A DNA stretch of 64,000 nucleotides from the NCBI GenBank assembly GCA_030762935.1, contig CM060900.1, positions 393,441,632 through 393,505,631 of the forward strand, written 5' to 3'. The position numbers and the translations under genes are program-made. Numbering within the stretch: the first letter of the stretch is position 1; the number at the start of each line of letters is the position of its first letter. The notes beneath the pieces are model-generated. The model had not been told where the DNA came from, ran no database searches, and was given only the letters and a program-made list of their open reading frames with translations. Shown here one piece after another: positions 10,695 through 22,727 of the stretch. The stretch comes from Hymenopus coronatus. Lineage: Eukaryota > Arthropoda > Insecta > Mantodea > Hymenopodidae.

Positions 10695-12080
10695 CACTGC
10701 CATTTGTCAAAATTGCAACACCAAGAAGGAAACTCATGAATGCAATGAATTTAATACCACAGATTGGTACATGACACGTAGCAAATGTTAAACTTTTCAA
10801 ATCTATACGTGGCCTTTGAGCCCTCACATTCAGTATTTGGTGTGGCCTCCATGCGCTGCATTTAGAGCTGCTATACACCATGACATTGAATCAAAAATGT
10901 TCTGATTAAGTTCCTTAGGTACATCCCTTCACACAGTTTGTATTCGAGCCCACATGACACTGGTTACTGGAGGACCGTGATGCACCAGGTGCCAACAAAC
11001 CACATCCCAGACATGTTCCATGGACGACATGTCAGGCGAACATGCAGGCCAGGGAAGAATGGTACCTGTCGCTCTTCGAAGAAGGCTTGTACATTCCTCG
11101 CAATATGTGGTTGGGCACTGTTCTGCTGAAATGTGATTTGTGGAGATGCCTGAAGCAGAGGAGTACCTCGAGCTCTCAACCACCTGTAGGTACTGGTTGC
11201 TGTTCAAAGTGCCCTCAATTCGTAGGAGGTGAGATCGGTTGTTGCAACCAATAGTGGCCCAAACCATCACACCTGGTCTTTGTCCACTATGCCGCTCAAC
11301 AATGTAGCTCTCCAGATTGCACTCACCACAATGCCAATGGACATGTAATCACTGTAGGACACGTTGAAGTGGGACTCATCCAAAAACAACACATTTTATC
11401 ACTCAGCACACTAGTGACAGTGTTCATGTGTCCATTGCAGTAAGAGGAGCTTGAGGTTTCTGGACAATGGAAGCCAAAATAATGGCATGTGTGCAACCAG
11501 TCCAACCTGCAGTAGAAAGCAACAAACCATTGATGCAGACAAGTTCACACCTGCTGCAGTGCTCCAGCATCCAGCCAACACTGTGGATGAAGCTGTATGG
11601 TCCGTTATGGCCATTCAGACAATATGATGGTCATCCTGTGTTGTGGTCATCTTCCATGGTCCAATACCCGTTCTTCACTGTGTATGACCTTCATCTATCC
11701 ACACACGCATCACTGTCATAGCAGCATGCCCTGTACAAACCGAAATGTCACAGTATGACAAACCCGCTTCCCGGAGACCAATCATTCTGCCCCATTTGAA
11801 CTCGCTCACATTTGATATGGCTCCCTTTGACGTCAACGAGGCATACTAGCACTCACTTTATTGTTTCCACTTTGTTTGACAGCTCTGCACTGATTACTTC
11901 GTGCAACACTGACCTTGTTGGACTGACACAACAGGGCTCTGCTCAACCTACAAATACCCCATCTCTCTGCAAACCTAATCAGTAATCACTTATTGCTTGC
12001 ACACTCTCCTACACTTCCACCAAGTTTGGAGTTATTCGGGAAATTATTTCTTGGAGTTGCAATTTTCACAAATGGCAGTG
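10695..12080 (-). mobile_element. Tc1-type transposon with TIRs and TA duplication
   Basis: Ends are inverted copies: CACTGCCATTTGTCAAAATT on the left and its near-complement (AATTTTCACAAATGGCAGTG) on the right, continuing into GCAACACCAAGAA. TA dinucleotides flank both tips (10693-10694 and 12081-12082), the target duplication expected for Tc1/mariner. The length is 1386 bp. The interior holds a broken transposase on the minus strand. It lies within a family M copy, so it is younger than that copy. Confidence 0.9.
10700..11860 (-). pseudogene. Tc1-type transposase, broken
   Basis: The minus strand reads, across frames, VRMAITDHTASSTVLAG, LSASMVCCFLLQVGLVAHMP, KNVVFLDESHFNVSYSD, VWATIGCNNRSHLLRIEGTL, TFQQNSAQPHIARNVQAFFE and SPDMSSMEHVWDVVCWHLVH, then a tail near WCIAALNAAHGG. 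These are the helix-turn-helix, first Asp (F-L-D-E-S), second acidic box (here Q-N-S-A-Q-P-H in place of Q-D-N-A-R-P-H, Asp lost) and the SPDMSPIEH box of a Tc1 DDE transposase. Several frameshifts and the lost Asp make it inactive. Family length is about 340-350 residues, and most of that is represented. Confidence 0.9.
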
Positions 12081-12334
12081 TATTTCTGATTAAATCTCAG
12101 AATGAATTTTTGGGTGGAATACAATACTACCTCTGCTTACTATGTGTAATAAACAAAGTAAAAATGCTACTATTACATTTATCAGTTCCAAACCAATTAT
12201 CCAGTTTTAAATTTGAATCTATTTTGCATATAAGAATGCTTCTACTATATTAATGTGAAACTTTTATTTGTTATAGACAGAAGTTTCAACCTAAATTAAT
12301 TAAAATGACACAAGCTATACTCTATCCTGCACTA

Positions 12335-12600
12335 TGACGCAGTGGGCTGGAATGTGGTGCTCTGGTTCCCAGCCCAGCCACAGAATGCACCCAGGTTCAA
12401 TTCCACCCATGGAGGTGCATACTTTTAAGTCTTGGGTACAGTACCAGTGACCCGGAGGATGCACGATTGCTGGCCACATCACCTCCCTGTATTAGTTAAA
12501 TGATCGCCCACCTCAGCCCTGCGTATATAGGCATGAGGCCAATAGTTGGGTTGGCAGCCCAAGGCCGCATATGCCATGATAAATAAGAGTGTATGGTATA
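12335..12600 (+). repeat. tRNA-derived SINE, family D
   Basis: The head carries GCAGTGGGCTGGAATGTGGT as a decayed A-box region and GGTTCAATTCC as a B box. The body has TGGGTACAGTACCAGTGACC, CATCACCTCCCTGTATTAG and a TTGGCAGCCCAAGGCCGC tail. Only one clear copy was seen here. The call rests on the B box, the GC-rich body and the abrupt edges. Confidence 0.5.
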
Positions 12601-12759
12601 TCAAATACAAATACTGCAGTTCACCCCAGGAAAGGTATTAAATTGGTAAGGTCAAATCAAGACTAAGAAATTAATGTCAAAGCTGAGATTTGAGCCATGA
12701 AGGTTCAGCTTTCCACGCATGTATTCTTTGGTGCAGATGGTTATGTTGTGCTTGTTTTT

Positions 12760-13400
12760 TCAAATAAATATCTTATTGTATTCTGGCAGTTTATCCTGAA
12801 GTTTTGGTACTAGATCTTTGGGAGGTCTTTTAACAGATTTTTCAATTTTTGTTGGTTTTGGCAGTCTAGAATTATGTTGTGTTTTGAAAAGACCTTTTAG
12901 AACCCATTGTATAGTAGTGAGCAAATGTGTGTGTGTTTTATTAACCTGTTACCTGTCTTTCAAAGGTGTTAGGATAGTGGTATTGTTGATTTTCTTGTTT
13001 TTTCTGAATGTTTTTATCTTTCTATCTTTCATGAGTTAAATCCATAAATATGAGCTGATTGGTGACCTGCTGATATTCCTTATTGAACAATTCTTCTTTG
13101 CTTAAAGGAAAGTTAACTAACCTAAGTACTAGATTGTTGAATATTGTATGCTGATATTAGGTTTAAAATTTTTGTAGGTTGGAGTAATCTGTGAGTGTTT
13201 TCTGTATTCCCAAAGAAAAGTCTGTCTTCATTTCTTATTATTTTATATCCAGAAAAGACAGGTATCCCTCTTTCTCTCTCATATAGTAAAGCTGATGGCT
13301 GGGCTTCTAAGCTTAAAAAATTACAGTATTGTGTATAAGTATTTTTATAAACTATTGTGATAGTATCATCTACAGCCTACTGCAACTATTCTTAAAGACG
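12760..13400 (-). pseudogene. Second Penelope-like RT fragment
   Basis: The minus strand gives AVDDTITIVYK (a Y-V-D-D-type catalytic box at about 13365), then FSGYKIIRNEDRLFFG, a frame change, EYRKHSQITPTYK, then HTIFNNLVLRLVNFPLSKEE and LFNKEYQQVTNQL. It ends with a linker around RPPKDLVPKL. The series matches the RT C-terminal part and linker of the Penelope-like element at 2.4-4.4 kb (H-A-I-I-N-S-L-T-H-R-L-V-N-V-P-M-S). Sequence divergence suggests a different subfamily. No nuclease domain follows. Confidence 0.7.
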
Positions 13401-16390
13401 TTGGGGGGAAAAGATGTTGGTTTTGTGTACTTCTAATACCTAGTAAACATTTTTGCAAGGGAATATAATGATTTTGGTATCTAGATGATATCATATCTCA
13501 AGAAGAGTGGATAATAGAGACAAATTATTTGCACATTTGTAACCAGCAAGTGCTTTCTTCTCTCTGTCCCTTTTCTTTTCCTACCAATGTTGTGGCATGA
13601 CAATTAACCTTAAATTAATTTTGGCCTCTTAGTGGAGACTATTATAAAGTCTAGGTTGATTCATAAGGAAATCTTATGTACTATATAAAAACCAATACGT
13701 TTTTTATTCATTTCTGTTCATGTTTTGAGAACAACTTAGCAAATCATGATTTCTTTCCAAATGCACTAGAAACTAAATTTGCCTATATATACAAAGTTCC
13801 AGCCATTCATGCTCACTATGGAGCAATGTTTTCAAATAGAGATATCTGGACAGGCTATTGGTATAAGGGAAAGTGCAGTAGAATGCAATGGAAGCTAGTC
13901 GTCTATATCAACATAACTTTCCACAGGGAATACTTCATACACATATATTTTTGCAAGTTGTGGACCCTTTCTGGAATCAGGAATATGGAAGTTCATCAAA
14001 GCATATCTAACAAGGAACAATTTGAGTTTTAATGAAATCACAATGTTATATACATTTATTTATGTTATTCATCAAAGCATATTTAACAAGTAACAATTTG
14101 TGTTTTAATGACATTCACATAATTAAACTGATTAAGTGAATTGACACTTCCATGTCAAACTACCAGTTATTGTTAAACATACTAAACAAAAAAGTATCTT
14201 CAAGCGACATTATTTAAACCTGGGACTTTTGCCACTGAAGGCCGATGCACACACTGTTGCACTATGAGAGCAAGTCACTTCATACACAGTGGTGCAAAGC
14301 AGTCATTTCATTCGAAACTGATATGATGTGATGTGATGCAGTGGACAGTGTTTAGACCAAGCCTGTAAAATGCAAAGGCTGCTTAACTTCTCAATCCACA
14401 GACTGAGAAGACTCACCCTGTATACTGAACACTTCTGTTCAATCTGGATTTTATATGTATAAAGAGGATTTACTTTGCTCCTATATTGTAATGCCTCATA
14501 TGCAGTAATATTTAAATGTCTAATTTGTTTAGTATTGATCCTTCGAGTGAATATACAAGACAGCTTCTGTCAAATGCTAAAATGCTTTATCTGCAGAAAA
14601 GTACATATTACTGGTTGAAACACTTAGCATGGAACTGAACTCTGCATGATACTGCAATAGATATAGAAATTACAACTTTTCTTCTTGTATTTAATGCTCA
14701 GTTGTAAGATGCTAGACGTTTAATTTTATTTGGTAAGCTGTAATACCCCACATTTCTGTTTGTGCTCTTAATGTTATGTTCAATGGCACAAATAGCAAGA
14801 GGCATTACTTTCCGGTAGATCTGTCCACAACATTGAAATAAAATTTCTATTTGCTGAATTGGTTTTCAAAACAGTTCTAAACTCAACTAAACTATGCAAA
14901 AATGATAATCACAGGTCATAAGGTCTGGGATTATATCATTAATCACCATAAAACTAGCAATTTGCAAGCTGCAACTTCAAATTACATCTACTCAACTGAG
15001 CTTTGCACAATATGGCATGACAGTATCACATCAAAATTATGGAAGAAGCATTACTGCTCAAATAACGTAACATTTGAAATATTGAGCTTTAGTGTTCATA
15101 TTGTTGTTAGGTTAAAATTCTCTTCAGGTTATAAAAAATATTCTGCGTTTCTTCAACTTATAGCTCAATGTTTATCAGTATACTCCTGCCTTACACTAAA
15201 TTTGATCACATGCTTTTAAAGCTTAATTAGACTATGGAAATTATCCTATAATGTTTATAGAAAGTCACTTACCTATTAAAGAAAGCTTTCTAGATTCTTT
15301 CAGGTGTGACTGTTCAAATGTTTCAATTAATGTATGACACTCCTCTAAGGGAAAATCTGGCAAGTTCTGTTCACTTCGGATGAAATTACACAAATCATTT
15401 GCATCCATTTCCTCTCCCTTTTTGGTGTACCTGTGATGGAAAAGCACATGATTGAATGGAAGTTAACTGAATAGGAACTAAAAAGCAAAAGGGACTTGTC
15501 TCAAAAGTAATTTTAAAAGGTCTCTTTAATATAACTGCTTGAAGGCAGCTTCATCAATTAACATCTTTCCATCTGTCAATGTCTTTTATGTTTGCTGTAT
15601 CTCCCTCATTGATTAGGATAAAGTGTGCCTGTAATTGATGGTTATAGCATGCCTGGATGCTAATGGAGCAGGTAGAAGCACCCAGTATGAGGTGTGTTTT
15701 GTAAGTTTTTGGAACATTATTTTTTACATAGTATTGCACTCTAAACTGTAGTTTTTCAGTTCACTTGTAATAAACCAGTTGTAATACTTAAAATAATTTA
15801 TGATTTATTGAAATAAATGAGATTATAAACTTATACAGATAAAAATACATCTGGTGCTGGTTTGAAAAGGAGGCAAAGCACAGTTATATGGCTAAGGAAT
15901 TTAAATTTTGAAATTAACTTAAGAAAAAAATACCTTTGGAATATGTTCTCCAATGTCTAATCTATAAAATCAAATGTTAAAAAAAATTACATTTTTGACA
16001 CAATTTTCCAACATCTCCCCTTAATACCTTTGTATCTGGCAATGTCTTTAGGAATGAATAATTGATAGCAATCTCAAGCATAAGTTTAGGGGTTGCAGTG
16101 ATGTGAATGTGGACATTCTAGAGACCTGGTCACTAGACTAAGGGCTGACGTCATTGAATAATACAGTTAAAGTCTCCTTGTTAAAATACTAGTTATAACA
16201 GTAAAGCTATATTTATTTTAAATATGTGTTCTTTTGGTTGAGCTTTTATCACTTATACTGTTAAATGTTTCAGTTAATTTTATAAGAAAAGAAAAACTGT
16301 TCTAGTGAACAAATTAAAAGGGATCCTAAAATGAACAGCCTATAAAAGCTTAATTAACTTAACATTTCTATATGAGGCCTTAAGTGTCTA
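13400..16390. other. AT-rich intron sequence, only exon E recognised
   Basis: Apart from exon E (15273-15430) no gene, transposon end or tRNA-like head was recognised. There is a short direct repeat near 13995-14110 (GTTCATCAAAGCATATCTAA and TATTCATCAAAGCATATTTA, each followed by ACAA...TTTGAGTTTTAATG-like sequence). Open frames are short and lack motifs. Confidence 0.4.
15273..15430 (-). CDS. PLCD: PLC-delta exon E: third/fourth EF-hand region
   Basis: The acceptor is CATCACAG (15431-15438) and the donor is GTAAGT at 15267-15272, phase 1. The split codon from exon D restores Arg, then YTKKGEEMDANDLCNFIRSE and QNLPDFPLEECHTLIETFEQ follow. This corresponds to the second EF-hand lobe of PLC-delta (the L-S-V-x-x-L-x-x-F-L-Q-x-x-Q segment and the following helix that ends near YEPS). 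The region is non-canonical in all PLCs and does not bind Ca2+ well. Similarity is moderate, but phase, order and position fit exactly. Confidence 0.88.
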
Positions 16391-16396
16391 GGGAAA

Positions 16397-16819
16397 TATC
16401 ACATTCAGGTTTTTCATTTGTTGGAGATACTGGCAACCTTTGTTGAACATAAAAGGGAAGGCACACGAGGACTCTCTCTCTCTCTCTCTTGTGTAGTAGA
16501 AAGTGTAATGGGATAGCCGCAACTTAGGAAGGCGGCTCCACCCAAGCAGCCAAGCATGGCTTCATGCCAAAATGGTGGTGGTGTGCCATGAGAATTGTAT
16601 TAAAGTAAAGTTATAAATACACTGATAGTAAAAACTGCTTATGTCTTGACATTAGTAGATTAGTTAGCCCATCCACTTTAAATTACTGTATTATGTAGGA
16701 TATTAACCTCTGTAGTTTCTGATAGAACAGAGCTGCATTCTCATATGCTAGCCTGGTTGTAGTGCAAAATATAATTCCCTCACTATTTTTTTATTTAAAT
16801 TATAACAGCAGGTGTGACA
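16397..16819 (+). repeat. 5' LTR of the LARD-like element
   Basis: Starts at about TATCACATTC (a decayed TGTCACATTC) and ends GGTGTGACA. It is the fuller copy at its 3' side: about 180 bp from 16640 to 16819 have no partner in the right LTR. Compared with the right copy it lacks about 40 bp near its start. Its CT run is short (about 18 bp at 16471-16490). Confidence 0.65.
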
Positions 16820-19800
16820 TATTTGGTGGAGAGCTGGTAAGAGTTTAATGGTGTAATTTGTGCACAATTTTTTTTTTCTTCTCTCCTTGATCATTTGGAA
16901 ATTCTCTTTTGTCACCATGTGGTTTAACGGTTTTTGGTCTCAGGCTTTGAAATTTTTGGTTTCCTGATTATCTTTAACTGTTATTTGTAGACGTGACATA
17001 GTTTTCTATTTTGTGCTCAAAATTCCTATTTTTTCAGTATAATTCTTTCTCAAATGTAACATGCGGTGAGTTTTCTTTGTGGCACTCTTTTTCTTCTCTC
17101 ACTTATTTGGTGATGTTTTAGGCTAGGATAGTTTAAATTCTTCTAAATTTTTAATTGCCAGTAAGTAACATAGCTTTCATGGTTGACTTGACTTCATCAG
17201 TAATTGTGTTGTAACATTTCCCATAGTAGCATGTGGTGCCACTTAGTTATTCAATTTTCATCTAATAAGTTAGACTATTGCTTGTTAGTTTTCAAAGTTT
17301 GGGGATACTTTTTAGACCTTTAATAGTAAATTGCTTTATCTGTGCTTATTTTGACATAAATTTTGTTTTACTAACTCCTGTTGGTTATGCAGTGATGTAT
17401 TTGCATTAAAAGTATTTTTCAGGTTAGTGTTTCTAATACATCTTCCTGTGGTTTTCAGTAAAATTGTGATACAGCTATAAATTGTGTGTACTATACACCT
17501 GTTTTGTGGAAATTTTCAGGTAGTTAAGCTGTAACACGTGTTTAAAAATTTGAATGTTATCAAGTTAAATTTACATATTGCAGTATTAGTAATTGTGTGA
17601 TTTCCCTTTGTTTCTTATTTGATATCGCAAATTTTCAAAATCCCCAATGGTTTTTGGTCTTATGTGTAAATTCCTAACAATTTTGCATGTGTTTGCATTT
17701 CCTTTTGTTTTTATAAAAATGTGTGTGTAATTGTTTCATATTTATCAGCAATTTTATGGTGTGAAGTTACAGTTGGCATTTATTTGGCAATTTTTGTTTT
17801 TCATGGAGGATCTTGATTTTTGCTTTTGATAAGCATTGAATTAGTATTTTCAGCATAGCAAGTGCTTGGACCTGTGAATAGTCTTTTATAGGGGGCAGTG
17901 AAGTTTTGAGTGCTATATTTTGCTGTAAATTAAGAGTTTATGCTGAAAACTAGTATTTTCAATTTATATGCTTAAGGTGGTGTTTTTACAATGATCATAA
18001 TGTGCATTGCAGACTAATGTGATATGTGACTAAGTTAGTAGTTTTGCTTGAGCCTTATTAGTAGGTACTATATTGTGTGATTTTGTGAAAAGATATAAAA
18101 ATGCAGTGTCACTTATTGTCTGTTAGAACTATTGTAGTACACATAGTTCATAACCTCACTTTGCTAAAATTTATTTTATTGCTTTTTAAATCCCATTTGC
18201 AAATTTTTGCTTTGAAATCATGACTATTATACAGACACACGGCTTGATACGTCTCATGATGTAGCCTTTGTCCTCAACCTTTTCAGATTTTTCCATGGAC
18301 ACTTACTGTAATAAGTTTTGTGCTATTTGGTAATTATAGAGAACTTGGGCCCCTCTAGAAATTAAACAAATTGTGGTTTGACTGTAAGTTTGGTTTATAC
18401 TTGTTACGTTTTCACCAATTCTTTTTATAGGAAAAGCTCCGTAGTTAAGTTAAATGCTAATTTATTACGCGCATGTAGCGATCCTTTTTTGTGAATATTT
18501 ATGAAGTATGCTGCCTAGAAGGAGTAGAATATAAAGAAGTCTTTTAGTATTTTTGCAATGTAAATATATAATAATACTACACACTAAAGTGCCTAAAACC
18601 TGAGTTTCATTGTCGGCGGCAGGCGAACAGTGTTGTGGAATGCAACACCGGCATATGTCGCTAGATGCTGTGCTGATGTATGACAAGTATGTTTCACGCA
18701 GATACAGCTGTTCAGTGAATTTTATTATGCAGAACTTCGGCCACTCTAAAATTGAATGAAACTAAGTGCGATTGATTGACTTTGTATTTATGATGACAAT
18801 TTCAAAGCCTGTGGATTTAAAATTTAGCGCGAGGTTAGGCTCCAATCCGTTTAGGTTAGTGTGTGTATATAAATTTATGTTTCTAATTTTATATCGTGGT
18901 AGTACCTCATTATCGATATTTCCAACAACTCCTAACAGTGCAATGGATACAACATTAGTTTTTTAAACCATCTCCCCACACATAATCCCTCTCTAACCAC
19001 ACTGGCATAAGTCGCAGCGGAGAGTGTTAGCGGCCCAACTTGTAAATAATTACCTGCTATTTTTATATATAAGTTGAACCTTTAATTAGTACCTACCAAC
19101 TATTATACCCAGAGATCTAAGGTTATGTGATTAACTGTCTTGAACTAGTTATGTACACAGTTTATTTGGTTTCAATTACCATTTGTGCCTGTACCATCAG
19201 CTTAAATATTGTTCAAGCTACTGAATGTTATGAAGGGGCCATGTTGCTGGGTTTTGCTGTAACACTTTTTCACATTTACATGATCAGGTTACCGCTTTTT
19301 CAGGTCGGGTTTTATCAATTATATGGTTTGATTAACAATAACATTGATCTTCTTATTCTGCTTGATTCAAATTGTAGTCAATATCCTTAATCCTGTTCAT
19401 ATATATAATTTTTCTAAATTGAAGCCTCTTACCATGCTATTGTGATCTACTAACAACAAGTTGTTAAATGCTTTATTTTATATAGTTTTGGATTTGGTAA
19501 TTTATGATGATTCTTTCAATAATAATTAATTTTTGGAAAAATGGTCTTTACTTATGATTATGTAGGATGTATTGTTGTATCTTCAGATGATTTTATCGTT
19601 TCATTATGATGCTGTGATGAGGTTTCATACAATTATTGCATACTTTTTTTTTAAGAGTTATAATGATTACCTTGGTGGGAGTGCGATAGAGTAACCGAGG
19701 AGTACCTGATAAGTCGGTGTATAAAACTTTAGTGATGACGAGTCTGCATTGATGCTGTGATGTGCCTGTGGATGACTGTAGAGTTTCAGTAATTGGTCTC

Positions 19801-21360
19801 GCCAAAGAGTGCCCTCTGAGTTAGTGTGTGATATTTAGGATTTTGAGCTTAATAGTAACAGTTGATGTTTAGTGTTATGATTCTCTTCACAGCTTCATAT
19901 TGATTGGAAGTGTTAGTGCCAGTTCTATAGTACATCACTGTCATAATTTTTTTCCCCCTGATATGTCAATATGTTTCACTTGAAAATTTTGATCTGAGTG
20001 TTAACCACATATATGTCTAAATGTTTGTATTGTTTTATGCATTTTTCCTCAGCTACTAAGGGAGACTCAGTTTTGTTCACACAGGATTAATTTGATGGTA
20101 ATTAGTGGAAAACAGCACGAGTTCTGTACAGCATGTTGTCATTAATGATTACACGAGTAGTCAGTTCAATGTAGTGGGTTACCTAGAATATTACAGTATT
20201 GTTTGAGCGATAGCTTGATTCATGTATGTGTTCAACACAAATTGTTTTCTATAGGTGTTCCCTAATTCATATTCTTTCCATTTTTTATAAATGAGTACCA
20301 GCGGTTAGGTTAAGTTTCAGAATCTTGATTATATTGTTTATATTATATTATATTATTTCTATTATATATAGTTCTTTGCACAGAAATCTTGTTTACCACT
20401 TATAATCATTTTGTAACTCCATTATGTATTTGCTCTTTCAAATGTTTGCAATTGTCAAGAATTCAAATCATTTTCTTGTAAAATTGAATGTTGTATTTAT
20501 GGCACATTAGTGTTCATTACATGTGTAAATAAACAGTGGTACATTATTTTTCTCTTGCTTGTAATTTAGTAATGAACTATTGGCTTGTTTACTTATACCG
20601 TGATTAAACCATGTTTTAGGATATACTTGCTGTTTTGGGGACCTCAAGTTCCTACTGATGGGGGGAGTCATGATGTTCGCCACACACTATTGTTCTTACT
20701 TCCTGATCAACATTCTTCGTTGACCTGTGCCTTTAGTGGTCTTCACTAGGAAACTGCCATGGCAGAGGGCCTCTTATTGGGGAGGTATCACAAGGCAGTG
20801 GATGCTCCTCCTCTATTTTCTACACAGTTGACAAGAAAACTGGATTTATAATTTGATACTGTAAGATTTTTTTTTCTTGTGAGTGATGACTAAAGGTTTA
20901 ATGTGATGAAAGATCTTACAGAGTAACTTTTCCTCCTCTCACAATAGGTGCAGGGCAATGGTAAGTTGGTTTTACTATGAGCGTGTGCGTGGCTTAACCG
21001 CTCTTTATAGTACTTTAACTTTTTATCTGAGCAGGACACTTCTAAACTCCTCAGTTTTGTTTTATATTACTTCCCTTTTCATCCTACTCGAGACTTTTCA
21101 GGAAAAGAATATCCTAATCAGGAAACAGATTTTTTTCTTATTTTGTATAAATTTTGTTATATGTATTCATACATTCACATAAAATTATAGCTCAGTAAGC
21201 TGTACCATTCCAATATGTTTTTTTTCTTTTATTTTGCCCTAGGCATCAAACTTGGTGACCTGGGGGAGGTGTCACATCCTGACTGCATAGATAGGACATG
21301 GTAGTACTGAGTAGGTTTAGTTTCTATACGTTGGTGATACAGCCAACCTTTGTTGTACAT

Positions 21361-21658
21361 AGTCGCCCTCCGTGATGTAATGGTTACCATTCTAACTTCA
21401 TATACCCAATGTCGCGGGTTCAAACCCGGTGGAGGATGATGGATTTTTTTGGGTGTAAAAATCCTTAGCATGGCTTCCTTTGGAAGGGTAGTAAAGCCAT
21501 TGGTCCCGTGTCGTAGATTTACGGCACGTAAAGGAACCTCAAGCCCGATAGAGAGGCCTTGAGAAAAATTAAGCAGCCTTTCACGTCCACTATACAGTGG
21601 GATGCCGAGAACCACAGCAGTTAAAGAGTGTCCATAAATAACACGCCATTTACATTTA
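21361..21658 (+). repeat. tRNA-derived SINE, family C, copy 1, inside the LTR
   Basis: The head has a B box GGGTTCAAACCC and A-box region GTGATGTAATGGTTACC. The body has CCCGTGTCGTAGATTTACGG, GAGAAAAATTAAGCAGCC and CAGCAGTTAAAGAGTGTCC. The same body is at 29022-29264. It is flanked by TTTGTTGTACAT (21349-21360) and TTTGTTGAACAT (21659-21670), 11 of 12 identical. The left LTR shows the unoccupied site with a single TTTGTTGAACAT. Confidence 0.85.
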
Positions 21659-21691
21659 TTTGTTGAACATAAAAGGAAGGGCACATTAAGA

Positions 21692-21693
<2 letters not shown>

Positions 21694-21763
<70 letters not shown>
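21694..21763. repeat. (TC)n microsatellite
   Basis: An almost perfect CT dinucleotide run of about 70 bp inside the 3' LTR. The other LTR has about 18 bp of the same repeat, so it expanded after insertion or differed between copies. Confidence 0.95.
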
Positions 21764-21766
<3 letters not shown>

Positions 21767-22004
21767 GTAGTAGAAAGTGTAATGGGATAGTCTCAACTTA
21801 GGAGGGCAGCTCTGCCCCGGTAGCCAGCAGCATGGCTTCACGCCAAGTTGGCACTGGTGTGCCACAAGGATTGTATTAATGTAAAGCTATAAATAAATTG
21901 ATAGTAAAAAGTGCTTATGACAACATATAGGAGCCACAGTATGCTGAAGTCTTCAAAGATTTGTTTATTCAGAGTATGGTTTGGGGTTTGTTTAATTAAT
22001 TACT

Positions 22005-22590
22005 TTCTCTAGCCCATATGCAATTCAATTCAATTTATTTTGTCTTTGTGATCATACACTGATATCAGACATGTCATAATAAAGGTAGTTACACAATGTA
22101 CATAGGGGATAGAGAGGGTATTATATTTCACCCAAAAATTTGATATTGAAATTTCAGTGGAAAATTTTGAATTTCTCAAAAGTGGCTCTAATGAACTTTA
22201 TTAAAATGTCATATTTTTAAAATATTTAGATAACAAATGAAATGTACATCTTAAATTTTCTGAGAATAGCTGAGGACCTCTTCATTCTGGATTACTTCTG
22301 TATATCTTTTGTATAACTTGTTAACTTTAAGAGATAGCCAAACATATACAATACTAAAAGTGTAGATCTTATTAAAGCACACAATTTATGTCATACATTT
22401 TTTGTACAGTTAACAATTTTCGAGATATTCCGAGTTATTGGTTTCAGTTTTAAGTCACAAACTTTTCTCAAATGGGAACACCTTCATTTTTATCTCTCTT
22501 TTCTTTACTCCTAGCAAGCAAAGCGAACCAAATCTCAACTGTTTCACATAGCGACCATCTATTAAAAGATATGAATATTGCTTTAGCCTA
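22005..22590 (+). repeat. Family M copy 3
   Basis: Starts ATTACTTTCTCTAGCCCATA and contains a foreign-looking stretch at 22023-22110. It then continues with GGTATTATATTTCACCCAAA, GAAATGTACATCTTAAATTT and TCTTTTCTTTACTCCTAGCA, the same order as at 58994-59743. It ends near GCTTTAGCCTAG, where the terminal GGTAGAGAAAGT is missing. Confidence 0.65.
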
Positions 22591-22727
22591 GTGTATTCCC
22601 TTATTTCCCTTCTACTTACAAAGAAGCAAGTAACAAGACAAATTCCGGAAATGCTTATCTTCATTAGTATGACAGATAAAAGAATAATGTTTTGTAAGAA
22701 AAGTTTGTTTGTGGAACATTTCTTTTT

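Larger units (their letters stand above)
10145..12165 (-). repeat. Family M copy 2, split by a Tc1 element
   Basis: The two flanks of the Tc1 element at 10695-12080 join into one family M copy on the minus strand. The right flank carries the 5' end of the repeat (ATTCCACCCAAAAATTC), the left flank the body (TGGATTTTGTGGAAATCCTC and a GTAGACCTCGTAAAGG segment). The junction falls in the ACATGTATTTCCGG stretch known from other copies, so the empty site can be inferred. Confidence 0.65.
16397..21925 (+). mobile_element. Non-coding LTR retrotransposon (LARD-like)
   Basis: Two direct repeats 5 kb apart share AACCTTTGTTGAACATAAAA, a CT run, GTAGTAGAAAGTGTAATGGG and AAAGTTATAAATACACTGAT. The right copy is preceded by a purine tract TGGGGGAGG and starts TGTCACATCC. 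The left copy ends GGTGTGACA, giving TGTCACA/TGTGACA ends. TGG at 16824 and the next bases may be a primer-binding site. The 4.4 kb between the LTRs is T-rich on the plus strand and has no gag or pol motif or long ORF. It would depend on proteins from another element. Orientation rests on the purine tract. Confidence 0.7.
21270..21925 (+). repeat. 3' LTR, truncated and split by a SINE
   Basis: Starts TGTCACATCC directly after the purine tract. It is interrupted at 21361-21658 by a family C SINE with a 12-bp duplication, then continues through a CT run of about 70 bp. Similarity to the left LTR stops near 21923 (AGTGCTTATGACA), so the 3' end is lost. Confidence 0.65.

Noticed and set aside
13676..14032. 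118-codon plus-strand ORF as a gene
   Set aside because: No recognised motif, AT-driven codon content, and it lies inside an intron of the opposite strand.
20623..20830. Purine tract TGATGGGGGGAGTC as an LTR start
   Set aside because: No partner repeat follows it; the tract at 21261 with TGTCACA directly after it fits better.
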